DNA from: Paenibacillus apiarius
GTDB taxonomy: Bacteria; Bacillota; Bacilli; Paenibacillales; Paenibacillaceae
DNA length: 64,000 bases
Reading direction: 5' to 3'
NCBI RefSeq assembly: GCF_017052585.1
Contig: NZ_JAFFHZ010000001.1
Location: 1,488,001 to 1,552,000 of the forward strand
In this document: positions 52,956 through 60,991 of the stretch, piece by piece
Layout: each line of letters begins with the position of its first letter
Numbering within the stretch: the first letter of the stretch is position 1
Program-made: the position numbers and the translations under genes
The notes under the pieces: generated by a model
What the model saw: only the letters and a program-made list of their open reading frames with translations
Told to the model about the DNA's origin: nothing
The model's database searches: none

Positions 52956-53836
52956 TAATATTGCACCTCTCTCTTTTTCGTCATAACAACTTGAGTCAAG
53001 GTGAATACAGCTACCACGAGAAAGAATATAACAGCCTTGGCTTGACCCAGCCCGTAATTGCCATAGGCGAATATTTCATTGTAAATATTCATTGCAAACA
53101 TTTCCGTAGCGTTATTAGGTCCCCCTCTAGTCAGAGACAAGTTGACGTCGTAAATTTTGAATGCGCCAGACAGCGTCAAAAAGAGACAGATGGTGAAAGC
53201 AGGCATAAGCAGCGGTAAGGTAATCTTGGTCAATCTATGCCACACATTCGCTCCATCCACCTTGGCCGCTTCAACAAGCTCATCTGGAATCCCTTGGAGA
53301 CCGGCAATATAGATAATCATCGTATAGCCAGCCACCTGCCAAGTAAAGACGATTACGATTGCGTATAAGGAGAACTGAGGATCAAGCAGCCAGTTGAAGA
53401 ATATGCCGTCCAGCCCTGTTGATTGCCCTAAATAACCAAACACATCGGTAAAAATAAATTGCCATATATATCCAAGTATTAAACCGCCGATAAGGTTAGG
53501 CATAAAGAACAACGTTCTCGCCACATTTCTTACACGCAGCTTGGTGGTCACGAACAGCGAAAATGCAAGTCCCAACACATTGACGGATATTACCGCCATC
53601 ACGGTAAACTTTACGGTGTGCCATGCGGATGAGAGAAATCGCTCGTCTTTAAACAATTGAAGAAAGTTGTCAAAACCAACGAACACTTTCGGATTAGCAG
53701 GAATGCCATCCCATTTCACGAAGGAATAGGCAATACCGAATAGAAACGGTATGATGACAACAGTTGTAAAGATAAAGAGCAAGGGGAACGTAAATAATAC
53801 GAACCAAAGCTTATCCTTTCTCTTCTTCACATCCAT
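52955..53836 (-). CDS. Sugar ABC transporter permease (MalF type)
   Basis: A 293-residue CUT1 permease with six membrane helices, EAA loop VEAAKVDGANVWHRLTKITL and FMPNLIGGLILGYIWQFIF. It follows the binding-protein gene across an intercistronic hairpin and is coupled to the MalG-type gene. Confidence 0.9.
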   Translation of the reverse strand: MDVKKRKDKLWFVLFTFPLLFIFTTVVIIPFLFGIAYSFVKWDGIPANPKVFVGFDNFLQLFKDERFLSSAWHTVKFTVMAVISVNVLGLAFSLFVTTKLRVRNVARTLFFMPNLIGGLILGYIWQFIFTDVFGYLGQSTGLDGIFFNWLLDPQFSLYAIVIVFTWQVAGYTMIIYIAGLQGIPDELVEAAKVDGANVWHRLTKITLPLLMPAFTICLFLTLSGAFKIYDVNLSLTRGGPNNATEMFAMNIYNEIFAYGNYGLGQAKAVIFFLVVAVFTLTQVVMTKKREVQY

Positions 53837-53887
53837 CCCCTTCTTTCAAGTAAGGTTCAAGTATTCACAAGAAACAAAAGAAAAACA

Positions 53888-53933
53888 AAAAGCCTAGCGC
53901 TCTAATGCATGCAACCTTAAAGGTTAGGCTTTT
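53888..53933 (-). terminator. Intercistronic partial terminator
   Basis: Minus-strand AAAAGCCTA / TAGGCTTTT arms around a long loop, followed by TGTTTT, between the binding-protein and permease genes. It likely lowers permease relative to binding-protein transcript. Confidence 0.7.
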
Positions 53934-53959
53934 GTTTTATCATTTTGAAAGATATAGGT

Positions 53960-55231
53960 TTATTTTGACGCTTTTGCCCACACTTCGTCGAGCTTCTGCA
54001 GGAACTGCTCACCCGTCATGTCCTTGCTCAGGAAGTACTCTTGTGCAGCAGGCGCCAAATCGTTCATAATGATGCCGGCCGGGAAATAGTTATTGGCTGT
54101 CGGAATCGTTTTACCATTCTTTGTTGCTTCATACACCGCTTTAGACAATGGATCGAGATCGCCTGCTTCTATATTTGTCATTGCAGGAATGAATTGAAAA
54201 TCATTAACAATCGCGTTTTTGCCAGTTTCACTGTTGAACAGCCAGTCCAGGAAGGCATTAGCCGCTTTGATTTCATCTGCATCCGCTGTTCCATTAATTA
54301 CCCAGTTGCTTGCTACGCCGACTGTGAGCTTATCGTTGCCTGCCAACGGGAACGGCATCATACCGATTTTCGAACCAAAATCCCCGTAATCCTTCAGCAT
54401 GGAGTAGCTCCAGTTGCCTTGATGAATCATCGCTGTTTTACCTGTTGCAAAATCCCCCATTTGGGTGTCATATTTGATTTCCATCGGATTTTTCGCATAC
54501 GCTCTGATGGCATCCATAAATTTCGCGAACTCCTGGAACTCTTTTGTCTCCGACATCTTCACTTCGCCGTTGTTCAGTTTCTCAATGTAGTCTTGATAAT
54601 CCGGTTGTAATGCAAATGGAGTATTGATTATATGTCCAATTAAGAAGTATCCCTCTTGTGATAGAGCAAGACCGTTTATACCTTCCGCTTTGAACTTCTC
54701 AAGAGTCTTGGTGAAAGAGTCAAGGTTCGTCACATCCGCCGGATCAACCATCTCCTTGTTGTAGACCAGACCGTATCCCTCTACGCCATAAGGAACGCCT
54801 ACAATTTTTCCACTAATCTCTAACGCCATATTAGGAGCAATGTTCTTCACATATTCCTCATTGCTCATATCATAAAAGTAGGATTTAAACTTTTCTGCTT
54901 CCGTACCCGTTCCGATGCTGAAAATAGATGGCCCCTGATTGCTGGTAAGCTTCATTTGCAATTGAGTCCCGTAGTTGTCGCCGGCAGCTCCCCATACTTC
55001 AGCTTCGTTACCGGTTTCCTCTGTATATTTGTTTACTAAATTTTCCAACTTTTCCGTGATTTCAACCTTCGATTGGAAGATGGTGATTTTTTTTAATTTT
55101 TCTTGGCCTGATGAATCCGTAGAAGAACTGGAACTGCCGCTTTCAGAACTTCCACAGCCGATCAAGGTTGCGACTAGAGCCATCACGGTCAATAGACTTA
55201 ATACATGTTTACCTTTTTTACCTTTTCTCAA
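53960..55231 (-). CDS. Sugar ABC transporter substrate-binding lipoprotein
   Basis: A 423-residue family 1 binding protein. The signal peptide ends in a lipobox (ATLIGCGSS), then a Ser-rich linker. Lobes contain TGNEAEVWGAAGDNYGTQLQ and PYGVEGYGLVYNKEMVDPAD, as in oligosaccharide-binding proteins. First gene of a LacI-controlled importer; it lacks any linked hydrolase, so the sugar cannot be named. Confidence 0.9.
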   Translation of the reverse strand: MRKGKKGKHVLSLLTVMALVATLIGCGSSESGSSSSSTDSSGQEKLKKITIFQSKVEITEKLENLVNKYTEETGNEAEVWGAAGDNYGTQLQMKLTSNQGPSIFSIGTGTEAEKFKSYFYDMSNEEYVKNIAPNMALEISGKIVGVPYGVEGYGLVYNKEMVDPADVTNLDSFTKTLEKFKAEGINGLALSQEGYFLIGHIINTPFALQPDYQDYIEKLNNGEVKMSETKEFQEFAKFMDAIRAYAKNPMEIKYDTQMGDFATGKTAMIHQGNWSYSMLKDYGDFGSKIGMMPFPLAGNDKLTVGVASNWVINGTADADEIKAANAFLDWLFNSETGKNAIVNDFQFIPAMTNIEAGDLDPLSKAVYEATKNGKTIPTANNYFPAGIIMNDLAPAAQEYFLSKDMTGEQFLQKLDEVWAKASK

Positions 55232-55268
55232 TTTTCACGCCTCCCCAATAAGTATATGCATTTATGTA

Positions 55269-55282
55269 GTAAAGCGCTTTCA
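55269..55282. promoter_or_regulatory. cre/LacI-type operator before the binding-protein gene
   Basis: Minus-strand TGAAAGCGCTTTAC, near-palindromic with central CG, is an almost ideal cre/LacI site 38 bp upstream of the start codon. Confidence 0.7.
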
Positions 55283-55323
55283 AAAATATCTTATTGGGTT
55301 TTTCTTCACATGTCAACAAAAAA

Positions 55324-55337
55324 TGAATACGTTTTCA
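55324..55337. promoter_or_regulatory. Second cre/LacI-type operator
   Basis: Minus-strand TGAAAACGTATTCA, with TGAA/TTCA arms and central CG. It lies 42 bp from the first site (about four helical turns), between the LacI gene and the importer. Confidence 0.65.
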
Positions 55338-55366
55338 TAAATTATTGATAAAAAACTCATAAAATT

Positions 55367-56365
55367 TCACTTGTTTTTTAATAAAAATTCGTATTTTTTT
55401 ACTTGCTTCACGGATTTTCTCCACTGAATGGTTGCGCTTAGCTTAACTGGTTCCCTGCTCGTTGCACCCTTTATCATGGCCAACAACTCTTTGGCCGCCA
55501 GATACCCGCTTTCATAGCGAGGGATCGCAATGGTGGTTAATCCCGCCATTATCGCTGCATCGGAATTGTCGAACCCTGCAACCGAAATATCTTCCGGCAC
55601 TCTGATGTTGTTTTCCTCAAATGCTTTCATCGCCCCAATGGCCATATTATCATTCGCACACACCAGCACCTCAGGCATCACATTGCTTAAGATCATAATC
55701 TTGGCTGCCTGATAGCCGCTGTTCTCCGTATAATCACCGTGGAAATAATTCCTTCTGTCAAATGTTACGTCATTATTTGCCAAAGTATCCAAAAACCCAG
55801 CAAAGCGCTCTTTATGATCCAAGGTAAATTCCACACCGCCAATGAACCCAAACTGTTTATATCCATTGTCAACCAAAGCCTGCACCATCTCACACATTAC
55901 CGGATAGTTATCAACGATTACGCTTTTGGTATTGGCGTATTCTTCTTCAATCAGTCTGTCCATCAGGACAATAGGAAAATGAGGCGTTGCAAAAGAGATT
56001 AAATCATCATCGGTCATATTGCGATCTAAGCTGATGATTCCGCTCGCAATATTGCCGCGTATCAAATTAGCGCTGGACTTATTCGTGCATATTACTAAAT
56101 CATATCCATTTTCTAAGAGGCAATGGTTAATCCCTTTTATGATTTGCAAATAATAGTCACGGTCAAAGTCACTGAATACAAACATGATCGTATTGCTTTT
56201 ACTTGCTTTGTTCGATGAATTTGGAAAGTACCCCTTTTCATTGCAAATCTTCAACACTCGTTCCCTTGTCGCTTGTCCTACATTTTTGCGACCGTTCAGT
56301 ACATTGGACACGGTTGAAACCGAGACCTCTGCGAGCTTGGCTATTTCCTTCAACCCACTGATCAT
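55367..56365 (-). CDS. LacI-family transcriptional regulator of the sugar importer
   Basis: A 332-residue repressor with HTH LKEIAKLAEVSVSTVSNVLN, hinge and core (VLVCANDNMAIGAMKAFEEN; DISVAGFDNSDAAIM). Located directly upstream of and codirectional with the ABC importer; the two operator-like sites after its stop make it the likely local repressor. Confidence 0.9.
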   Translation of the reverse strand: MISGLKEIAKLAEVSVSTVSNVLNGRKNVGQATRERVLKICNEKGYFPNSSNKASKSNTIMFVFSDFDRDYYLQIIKGINHCLLENGYDLVICTNKSSANLIRGNIASGIISLDRNMTDDDLISFATPHFPIVLMDRLIEEEYANTKSVIVDNYPVMCEMVQALVDNGYKQFGFIGGVEFTLDHKERFAGFLDTLANNDVTFDRRNYFHGDYTENSGYQAAKIMILSNVMPEVLVCANDNMAIGAMKAFEENNIRVPEDISVAGFDNSDAAIMAGLTTIAIPRYESGYLAAKELLAMIKGATSREPVKLSATIQWRKSVKQVKKYEFLLKNK

Positions 56366-56508
56366 GTGGATCCTCCTTCAGTGATGGATATGATCTTAAT
56401 ATAGCATGAAATGTAAAAAGTCTATATTATATCCGTACGTGATGGTTGGAAATGGAGTCAATACAACCGCCCAAATCCTGAATGACCAGCAAATTCCGCA
56501 AAAAAAAA

Positions 56509-56534
56509 CCGGAGGAACAGTCTGTTCCATCCGG
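56509..56534 (-). terminator. Terminator of the mnt operon
   Basis: Minus-strand CCGGATGGAACAG / CTGTTCCTCCGG stem (one mismatch) followed by TTTTTTTT. Confidence 0.9.
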
Positions 56535-56556
56535 TCTATCCAGAAAGGCAATCCAT

Positions 56557-57510
56557 CTATTTATCTTTTAGTCCGTTATAGATGATATCCGCGTTCGATT
56601 CAATCATCTTCATATACGTATCCCCAGCTTCGCCTGGCTTGCCGAGCGAATCCGTGAATATCGTTCCGGCAATCGGAACTCCCGTTTCTGAAGAAACAGT
56701 TTCCATGCTTCTCGCATCGACGCTCGTCTCGACAAACAATGCTTTGACGTCATGACTGCGAATAATATCGATAATCGACTTCAATTGTTCCGGAGTCCCT
56801 TCATCGTGGGAATTGATCTCCCAAATATAATAAGCATCGAAGCCGTAAGCGTTGGAGAAATATTTAAAGGCTCCTTCGCTGCTGACCAAGATTCGCTTTT
56901 CTTTAGGGAGCTCATTCATTTTTTGCTTCACGGACTCATGCAATTTTTTTAATTGCTCAATATATGCGTTTGCATTTTTTTCATAGGTTTCCTTATGATC
57001 GGGATCGACTTGAATCAACGCTTTCATTACATTTTCGGTATAAATGATGCCATTCTCCACATCCAGCCACGCGTGCGGATCTTCCTCGCCTTCGTGTCCC
57101 CCCGATTTCAAGTACATTGGCTGGACTCCTTCACTTACTTTGAAGACCGGTGCGTTTTCTCCCGTTTTCCCGGCAGTCTCAATCATTTTCTCAAACCAGC
57201 CGTCCCCCGTTTCCAGGTTCAGCCCGTTATAGAAGACAAGGTCGGCATCGGTTGTCTTCTTCACATCTTCAGGAAGCGGATCGTACTGATGGGGATCGGA
57301 CCCGATTGGCGCCAGACTATGGACATCCAGCCGATCGCCGCCTACATTTTTAACAATGTCATAGATGATGGAGTAAGTTGTAATAACCTGCAATTTTTCT
57401 TTATCGTTCGATTCCGAAGCCTTCTCGGTCACAGGTTGTCCTCCGCAAGCGGCAAGCGCGAGCATGGAAATCGCCATAACCACGGTAAGAAGCAAATTTC
57501 TTTTTTTCAT
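56557..57510 (-). CDS. mntA: Manganese/zinc ABC transporter binding lipoprotein (MntA/TroA type)
   Basis: A 317-residue cluster 9 metal-binding lipoprotein. Lipobox LAAC (MLALAACGG). Metal ligands expected from DPHQYDPLPED (His), EDPHAWLDVEN (His), EINSHDEGTP region and TIFTDSLG (Asp). A short GGHEGEED loop stands where Zn-type proteins have long His-rich loops, so Mn is favoured. It is the last gene of mntB-mntC-mntA and follows MntR-like boxes. Confidence 0.88.
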   Translation of the reverse strand: MKKRNLLLTVVMAISMLALAACGGQPVTEKASESNDKEKLQVITTYSIIYDIVKNVGGDRLDVHSLAPIGSDPHQYDPLPEDVKKTTDADLVFYNGLNLETGDGWFEKMIETAGKTGENAPVFKVSEGVQPMYLKSGGHEGEEDPHAWLDVENGIIYTENVMKALIQVDPDHKETYEKNANAYIEQLKKLHESVKQKMNELPKEKRILVSSEGAFKYFSNAYGFDAYYIWEINSHDEGTPEQLKSIIDIIRSHDVKALFVETSVDARSMETVSSETGVPIAGTIFTDSLGKPGEAGDTYMKMIESNADIIYNGLKDK

Positions 57511-57575
57511 TGTTCAAGCGCACAGATCGTATGGAGAACCAATGATCTGCGCTCCCTCCTTTTCCCTATACATAA

Positions 57576-58436
57576 TTAGTAATTGACTGCGGTTTTTTGT
57601 TTGCGGCTTTTTAACGAGCGCCATAGCACGCCTTGTTTTGGTGAAAACATGAATGCCAAAAACAACAGGACCGTCGCTACCAGAACAATGGTTGCTCCTG
57701 AAGCCAAGTTAAAGCGGAAGCTGATATACAGCCCGAGAACTGCGGAAAGCGCCCCGCACCCTGCGGCAATAAACAGCATTTTCCATAATCGGTCCGTTAA
57801 TAAGTAAGCAGTGGACGCTGGCGTTATCAACATGGCCACCACGAGCACGATTCCCACCGTTTGCAAAGAAGCTACCGTTACCATCGTAAGCAGCGTCATC
57901 AAAAAATAATGAATCAATTTGTTAGGCAACCCATAAGATTGGGACATCGTCGGGTCAAATGAGCTGACGAGCAGTTCTTTATAAAATACAACTACAGCTA
58001 TCAGCACTAAGGCGCCAATTCCAAAAGTCATCCACATATCAGAAGGCCTTACAGCCAGCACATTACCGAACAATATGTCGTATAAGTCGGTGCTGCTTTT
58101 GAGAATCGTTATCAGTATAATGCCTAAAGCAAACGCCGACGTAAACATAATCCCGATGGAAGAATCGTTCTTGATTTTACTGTTCTGACTAATATAGCCG
58201 ATTCCAATCGCCGTCAAGACACCGGTCAGCACCGCTCCGAAAAAATAATTGACTCCAAAAAGATACGATAAAGCGACGCCCGGAAGAACGGCATGAGAAA
58301 TGGCGTCCCCCATGAGAGCCATGCCCCGCAAAATAATAAAGCAACCAATGACGCCGCAAATAACGCCGACCATAATCGATGTGACTAACGCCTTTTGCAA
58401 GAAGCCATACTGCATAATTGCCTCGAAGAAATTCAT
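57576..58436 (-). CDS. mntC: Manganese/zinc ABC transporter permease
   Basis: A 286-residue ABC-3 family permease with about eight membrane helices (MVGVICGVIGCFIILRGMAL; GDAISHAVLPGVALSYLFG; VGIVLVVAMLITPASTAYLL). Overlaps the ATPase gene by 4 nt (ATGA). Forms the import channel for Mn or Zn. Confidence 0.9.
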   Translation of the reverse strand: MNFFEAIMQYGFLQKALVTSIMVGVICGVIGCFIILRGMALMGDAISHAVLPGVALSYLFGVNYFFGAVLTGVLTAIGIGYISQNSKIKNDSSIGIMFTSAFALGIILITILKSSTDLYDILFGNVLAVRPSDMWMTFGIGALVLIAVVVFYKELLVSSFDPTMSQSYGLPNKLIHYFLMTLLTMVTVASLQTVGIVLVVAMLITPASTAYLLTDRLWKMLFIAAGCGALSAVLGLYISFRFNLASGATIVLVATVLLFLAFMFSPKQGVLWRSLKSRKQKTAVNY

Positions 58437-59179
58437 GCGCCCGTCACCACCATATCTCTTAAAAATGAAAGCTGTCCTCCGTATGCTTGGGCGATCATCT
58501 TCGGATTCATCACTTCTTCTACGGTGCCGTAACGAACAAGATCTTTATTCAACAGCACCAATTCATCAAAATACTCGTCCGATTTGCTCAAGTCATGATG
58601 CACGACGAGTACGGTTTTACCGCTGTCACGCAACTCTTTCAAAATTTGTATAATTGTTTCTTCGCTGGAAATATCAATTCCGACGAACGGCTCGTCAAGA
58701 AAAAAGATTTCCGTTTCCTGCGCAAGCGCCCGGGCCAAGAAAACACGCTGCTGCTGCCCGCCGGAGAGCTCGCCAATTTGCCGCTCTGCAAAAGCTTCCA
58801 TCCCAACCTTCTCCAGGCACTCATGCGCCCACATCCTTTCTCTTTTCTTCGGCCGATGGAAGACTCCAAGCTTTGGATAAGTACCCAGCAGCACCGTCTC
58901 CAATACCGAAATCGGGAAGTCCCAATCAATATTGCTTCGCTGCGGCACATAAGCAATCTGCTTGCGAACCTGCTCCACTTCCTGACCTAAAATCGTCACT
59001 TCTCCTTTGTCGCGCGGAATCAATTTCAACAATGATTTTAAAAGTGTGGATTTCCCCGCTCCATTCGGCCCGATGATGCCAACAAGGCTCTGCTTCTCAA
59101 TCGAAAAGCTGATATCTCGTAACGCTTGACTCCCGTAGTAGGACACATATAGATCTTTCACTGTTAAAGCACAAGACAT
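58433..59179 (-). CDS. mntB: Manganese/zinc ABC transporter ATPase
   Basis: A 248-residue ABC ATPase, first gene of the operon. Walker A GPNGAGKST, AYVPQRSNIDWDFPI Q-loop typical of metal-type ATPases, signature LSGGQQQR and Walker B EIFFLDEP. ATG 59179 follows GGAGAAC; the longer frame to 59200 is rejected. Confidence 0.92.
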   Translation of the reverse strand: MSCALTVKDLYVSYYGSQALRDISFSIEKQSLVGIIGPNGAGKSTLLKSLLKLIPRDKGEVTILGQEVEQVRKQIAYVPQRSNIDWDFPISVLETVLLGTYPKLGVFHRPKKRERMWAHECLEKVGMEAFAERQIGELSGGQQQRVFLARALAQETEIFFLDEPFVGIDISSEETIIQILKELRDSGKTVLVVHHDLSKSDEYFDELVLLNKDLVRYGTVEEVMNPKMIAQAYGGQLSFLRDMVVTGA

Positions 59180-59213
59180 ATCTAGTTCTCCTTTCTCCAA
59201 ATCCGTTACTTAT

Positions 59214-59242
59214 ACTTTACCTAAGGAAATAATTTTAATCAA
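59214..59242 (-). promoter_or_regulatory. SigA promoter of mntBCA
   Basis: Minus-strand TTGATT (59242-59237), a 17-bp spacer and TAAAGT (59219-59214), predicted start near 59207. Confidence 0.6.
59215..59230. promoter_or_regulatory. MntR-like box 2 (overlaps the -10)
   Basis: CTTTACCTAAGGAAAT resembles Bacillus MntR sites of the TTTGCCTTAAGGAAAC type. It covers the -10 and spacer, so binding would block the polymerase. Confidence 0.6.
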
Positions 59243-59250
59243 GTTAAACT

Positions 59251-59269
59251 TTTTTGCCCTAGGGAAAAA
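59251..59269. promoter_or_regulatory. MntR-like box 1
   Basis: TTTTTGCCCTAGGGAAAAA is a close palindromic match to MntR boxes, just upstream of the -35. Two boxes in tandem suggest strong Mn repression. Confidence 0.75.
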
Positions 59270-59311
59270 TATAATACATATGGCTTTGTAAGTTGCATAT
59301 AGTGCTAAAAA

Positions 59312-59345
59312 AAGCTGACTCCTGTTGAGTACAGGAAATCAGCTT
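59312..59345 (-). terminator. Terminator after the yesN-like gene
   Basis: Minus-strand AAGCTGATTTCCTGT / ACAGGAGTCAGCTT stem (one mismatch) with short loop, then TTTTT. Confidence 0.85.
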
Positions 59346-59391
59346 GGTCAATGTATAAATCAACATTTTATCACAAAGTGGCTGGTTGAAT

Positions 59392-60975
59392 TTACTTCTT
59401 GATGCTGCCCGGTGTTATCCCCCAATATCTGCGGAAAATTTTAGTGAAATAGCTGATATCCCGGTACCCTATCATAGAGGCCGCATCATACACTCTAGCC
59501 CCGTTCATCAAAGCGGCCTTCGCCCGCTCCATCTTCCGTTCCAGCACATACGAAGTAAAGGACATGCCTGTTTCTTGCTTGAATAAACGGCTTAAATAAG
59601 AAGCGTTCACGTAAAAGCGATCGGCTAGCGTATGCAAGGTGAATTCTTGTTCCACTTCCGTCTCCAACAGCTCTAAAATAGCTTCTACGGTTCTGTGAGT
59701 CACTTTTCTGTCGTGACAATGAGAGTAGGACACAATGCTTTTCACGGCGCTGCGCAAAACATCATACATGCGGTCCGGGATTGTGAGCGATTGCAAATTA
59801 TAAAGATAAGCAAAATCCGTGCCGGTGACTTCTTGAATGGACCATCCGCGTTTCCGTATAAAAAGCGCCAGCACACCCGTAATATATAACATGTGCTCCA
59901 TGATTGACTCATAGGAAGCAGAGTTGTTCTTCGAAGCCTCCCACATATTCGAAATCATATGCATGGCAAGCTCTTCGTCTGCTGTTTCCAAAGCCATCTC
60001 GAGCTGCTTGTCATCATGTGCATGATGAGGATGAACCATCCCATCGATCTGCTGCGGCTCGTGATAAGGGATTGCGATTCCGCCGCCGTAGACTGCACGA
60101 TTTTGCAGCGCTTTTTTCGCTTGAACATATAACGGCTGCAATTCATGGAGCCTGCCAGCATCCCCGCTTATTCCTGCACTTACAGATATATCGAGGCATT
60201 GTTTGATATTTCTAAGCAGCTTTTCCATCGTGGTGTGAATGGCAAACAACTCTTGGCGGACATCTACCTTACCCGGGATCTTTCCTATGACAATGGTCGA
60301 GCCATTCTCATCTTTACATAGATAATAATCGGAGTCAGACAGTAATTCACGAATCAAATGGATTAGCTTGTTCGCATCCAAGCCGCCTTCAGCAATGCGG
60401 CTAGCAGGTTCGTCTACATCTATAATGATTAAGGCATAGCTGGAATGCAAGTCCATCTCTAGCTTTAACGACTTCATGCAATGTTCAATCTCTTCAAGTC
60501 CGTAATGTCCATGCACCAAGTTCTTATAAAAATGTTGATGAAGGATAGGCAGGTATTGTGTCCATTGTTCCTGAAGCATGACACGGTTGCTCCGTTCGAT
60601 GAACTCGGCATGGATGCATTGTGCCGCGTCACGCACGGACTGAAGGATGAGGCTTTCGCCCGCTGGCTTGAGCAAATATTTATATACGCCCAGTTCGATC
60701 GCCGCCTGAGCATATTTAAAATTATCATGACCGCTCAAAATAATGATCTTGATATGCGGATATTCACGGGTAACTTCGCGCGCCAAGGTGAGTCCATCCA
60801 TTTCAGGCATTTGGATATCCATCAGCAAGATGTCTGGTTGCTTTTGCTTAATTTGTATGAAAGCCTCCGTTCCATTACACGCCGTCCCCACCATTTCAAT
60901 AGCATGCTTGTCCCATGGCATATGTGATAAATTTTCCAGCAATCTGGTTTCGTCTTCCGCAATAAGAAGATTCAC
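59392..60975 (-). CDS. YesN-type response regulator with AraC output domain
   Basis: A 527-residue regulator. Receiver domain at residues 1-120 with phospho-acceptor Asp53 (ILLMDIQMPEMDG) and Lys in KYLLKPA. A long middle region of about 280 residues carries family-typical GGDEF-like decay and helical sequence. The C-terminal AraC/XylS domain reads YVNASYLSRLFKQETGMSF and GYRDISYFTKIFRRYWGITP. It is 16 nt behind the histidine kinase gene and pairs with it; targets are normally nearby sugar ABC genes. Confidence 0.92.
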   Translation of the reverse strand: MNLLIAEDETRLLENLSHMPWDKHAIEMVGTACNGTEAFIQIKQKQPDILLMDIQMPEMDGLTLAREVTREYPHIKIIILSGHDNFKYAQAAIELGVYKYLLKPAGESLILQSVRDAAQCIHAEFIERSNRVMLQEQWTQYLPILHQHFYKNLVHGHYGLEEIEHCMKSLKLEMDLHSSYALIIIDVDEPASRIAEGGLDANKLIHLIRELLSDSDYYLCKDENGSTIVIGKIPGKVDVRQELFAIHTTMEKLLRNIKQCLDISVSAGISGDAGRLHELQPLYVQAKKALQNRAVYGGGIAIPYHEPQQIDGMVHPHHAHDDKQLEMALETADEELAMHMISNMWEASKNNSASYESIMEHMLYITGVLALFIRKRGWSIQEVTGTDFAYLYNLQSLTIPDRMYDVLRSAVKSIVSYSHCHDRKVTHRTVEAILELLETEVEQEFTLHTLADRFYVNASYLSRLFKQETGMSFTSYVLERKMERAKAALMNGARVYDAASMIGYRDISYFTKIFRRYWGITPGSIKK

Positions 60976-60991
60976 ATCGCTCTCCCCTTAT

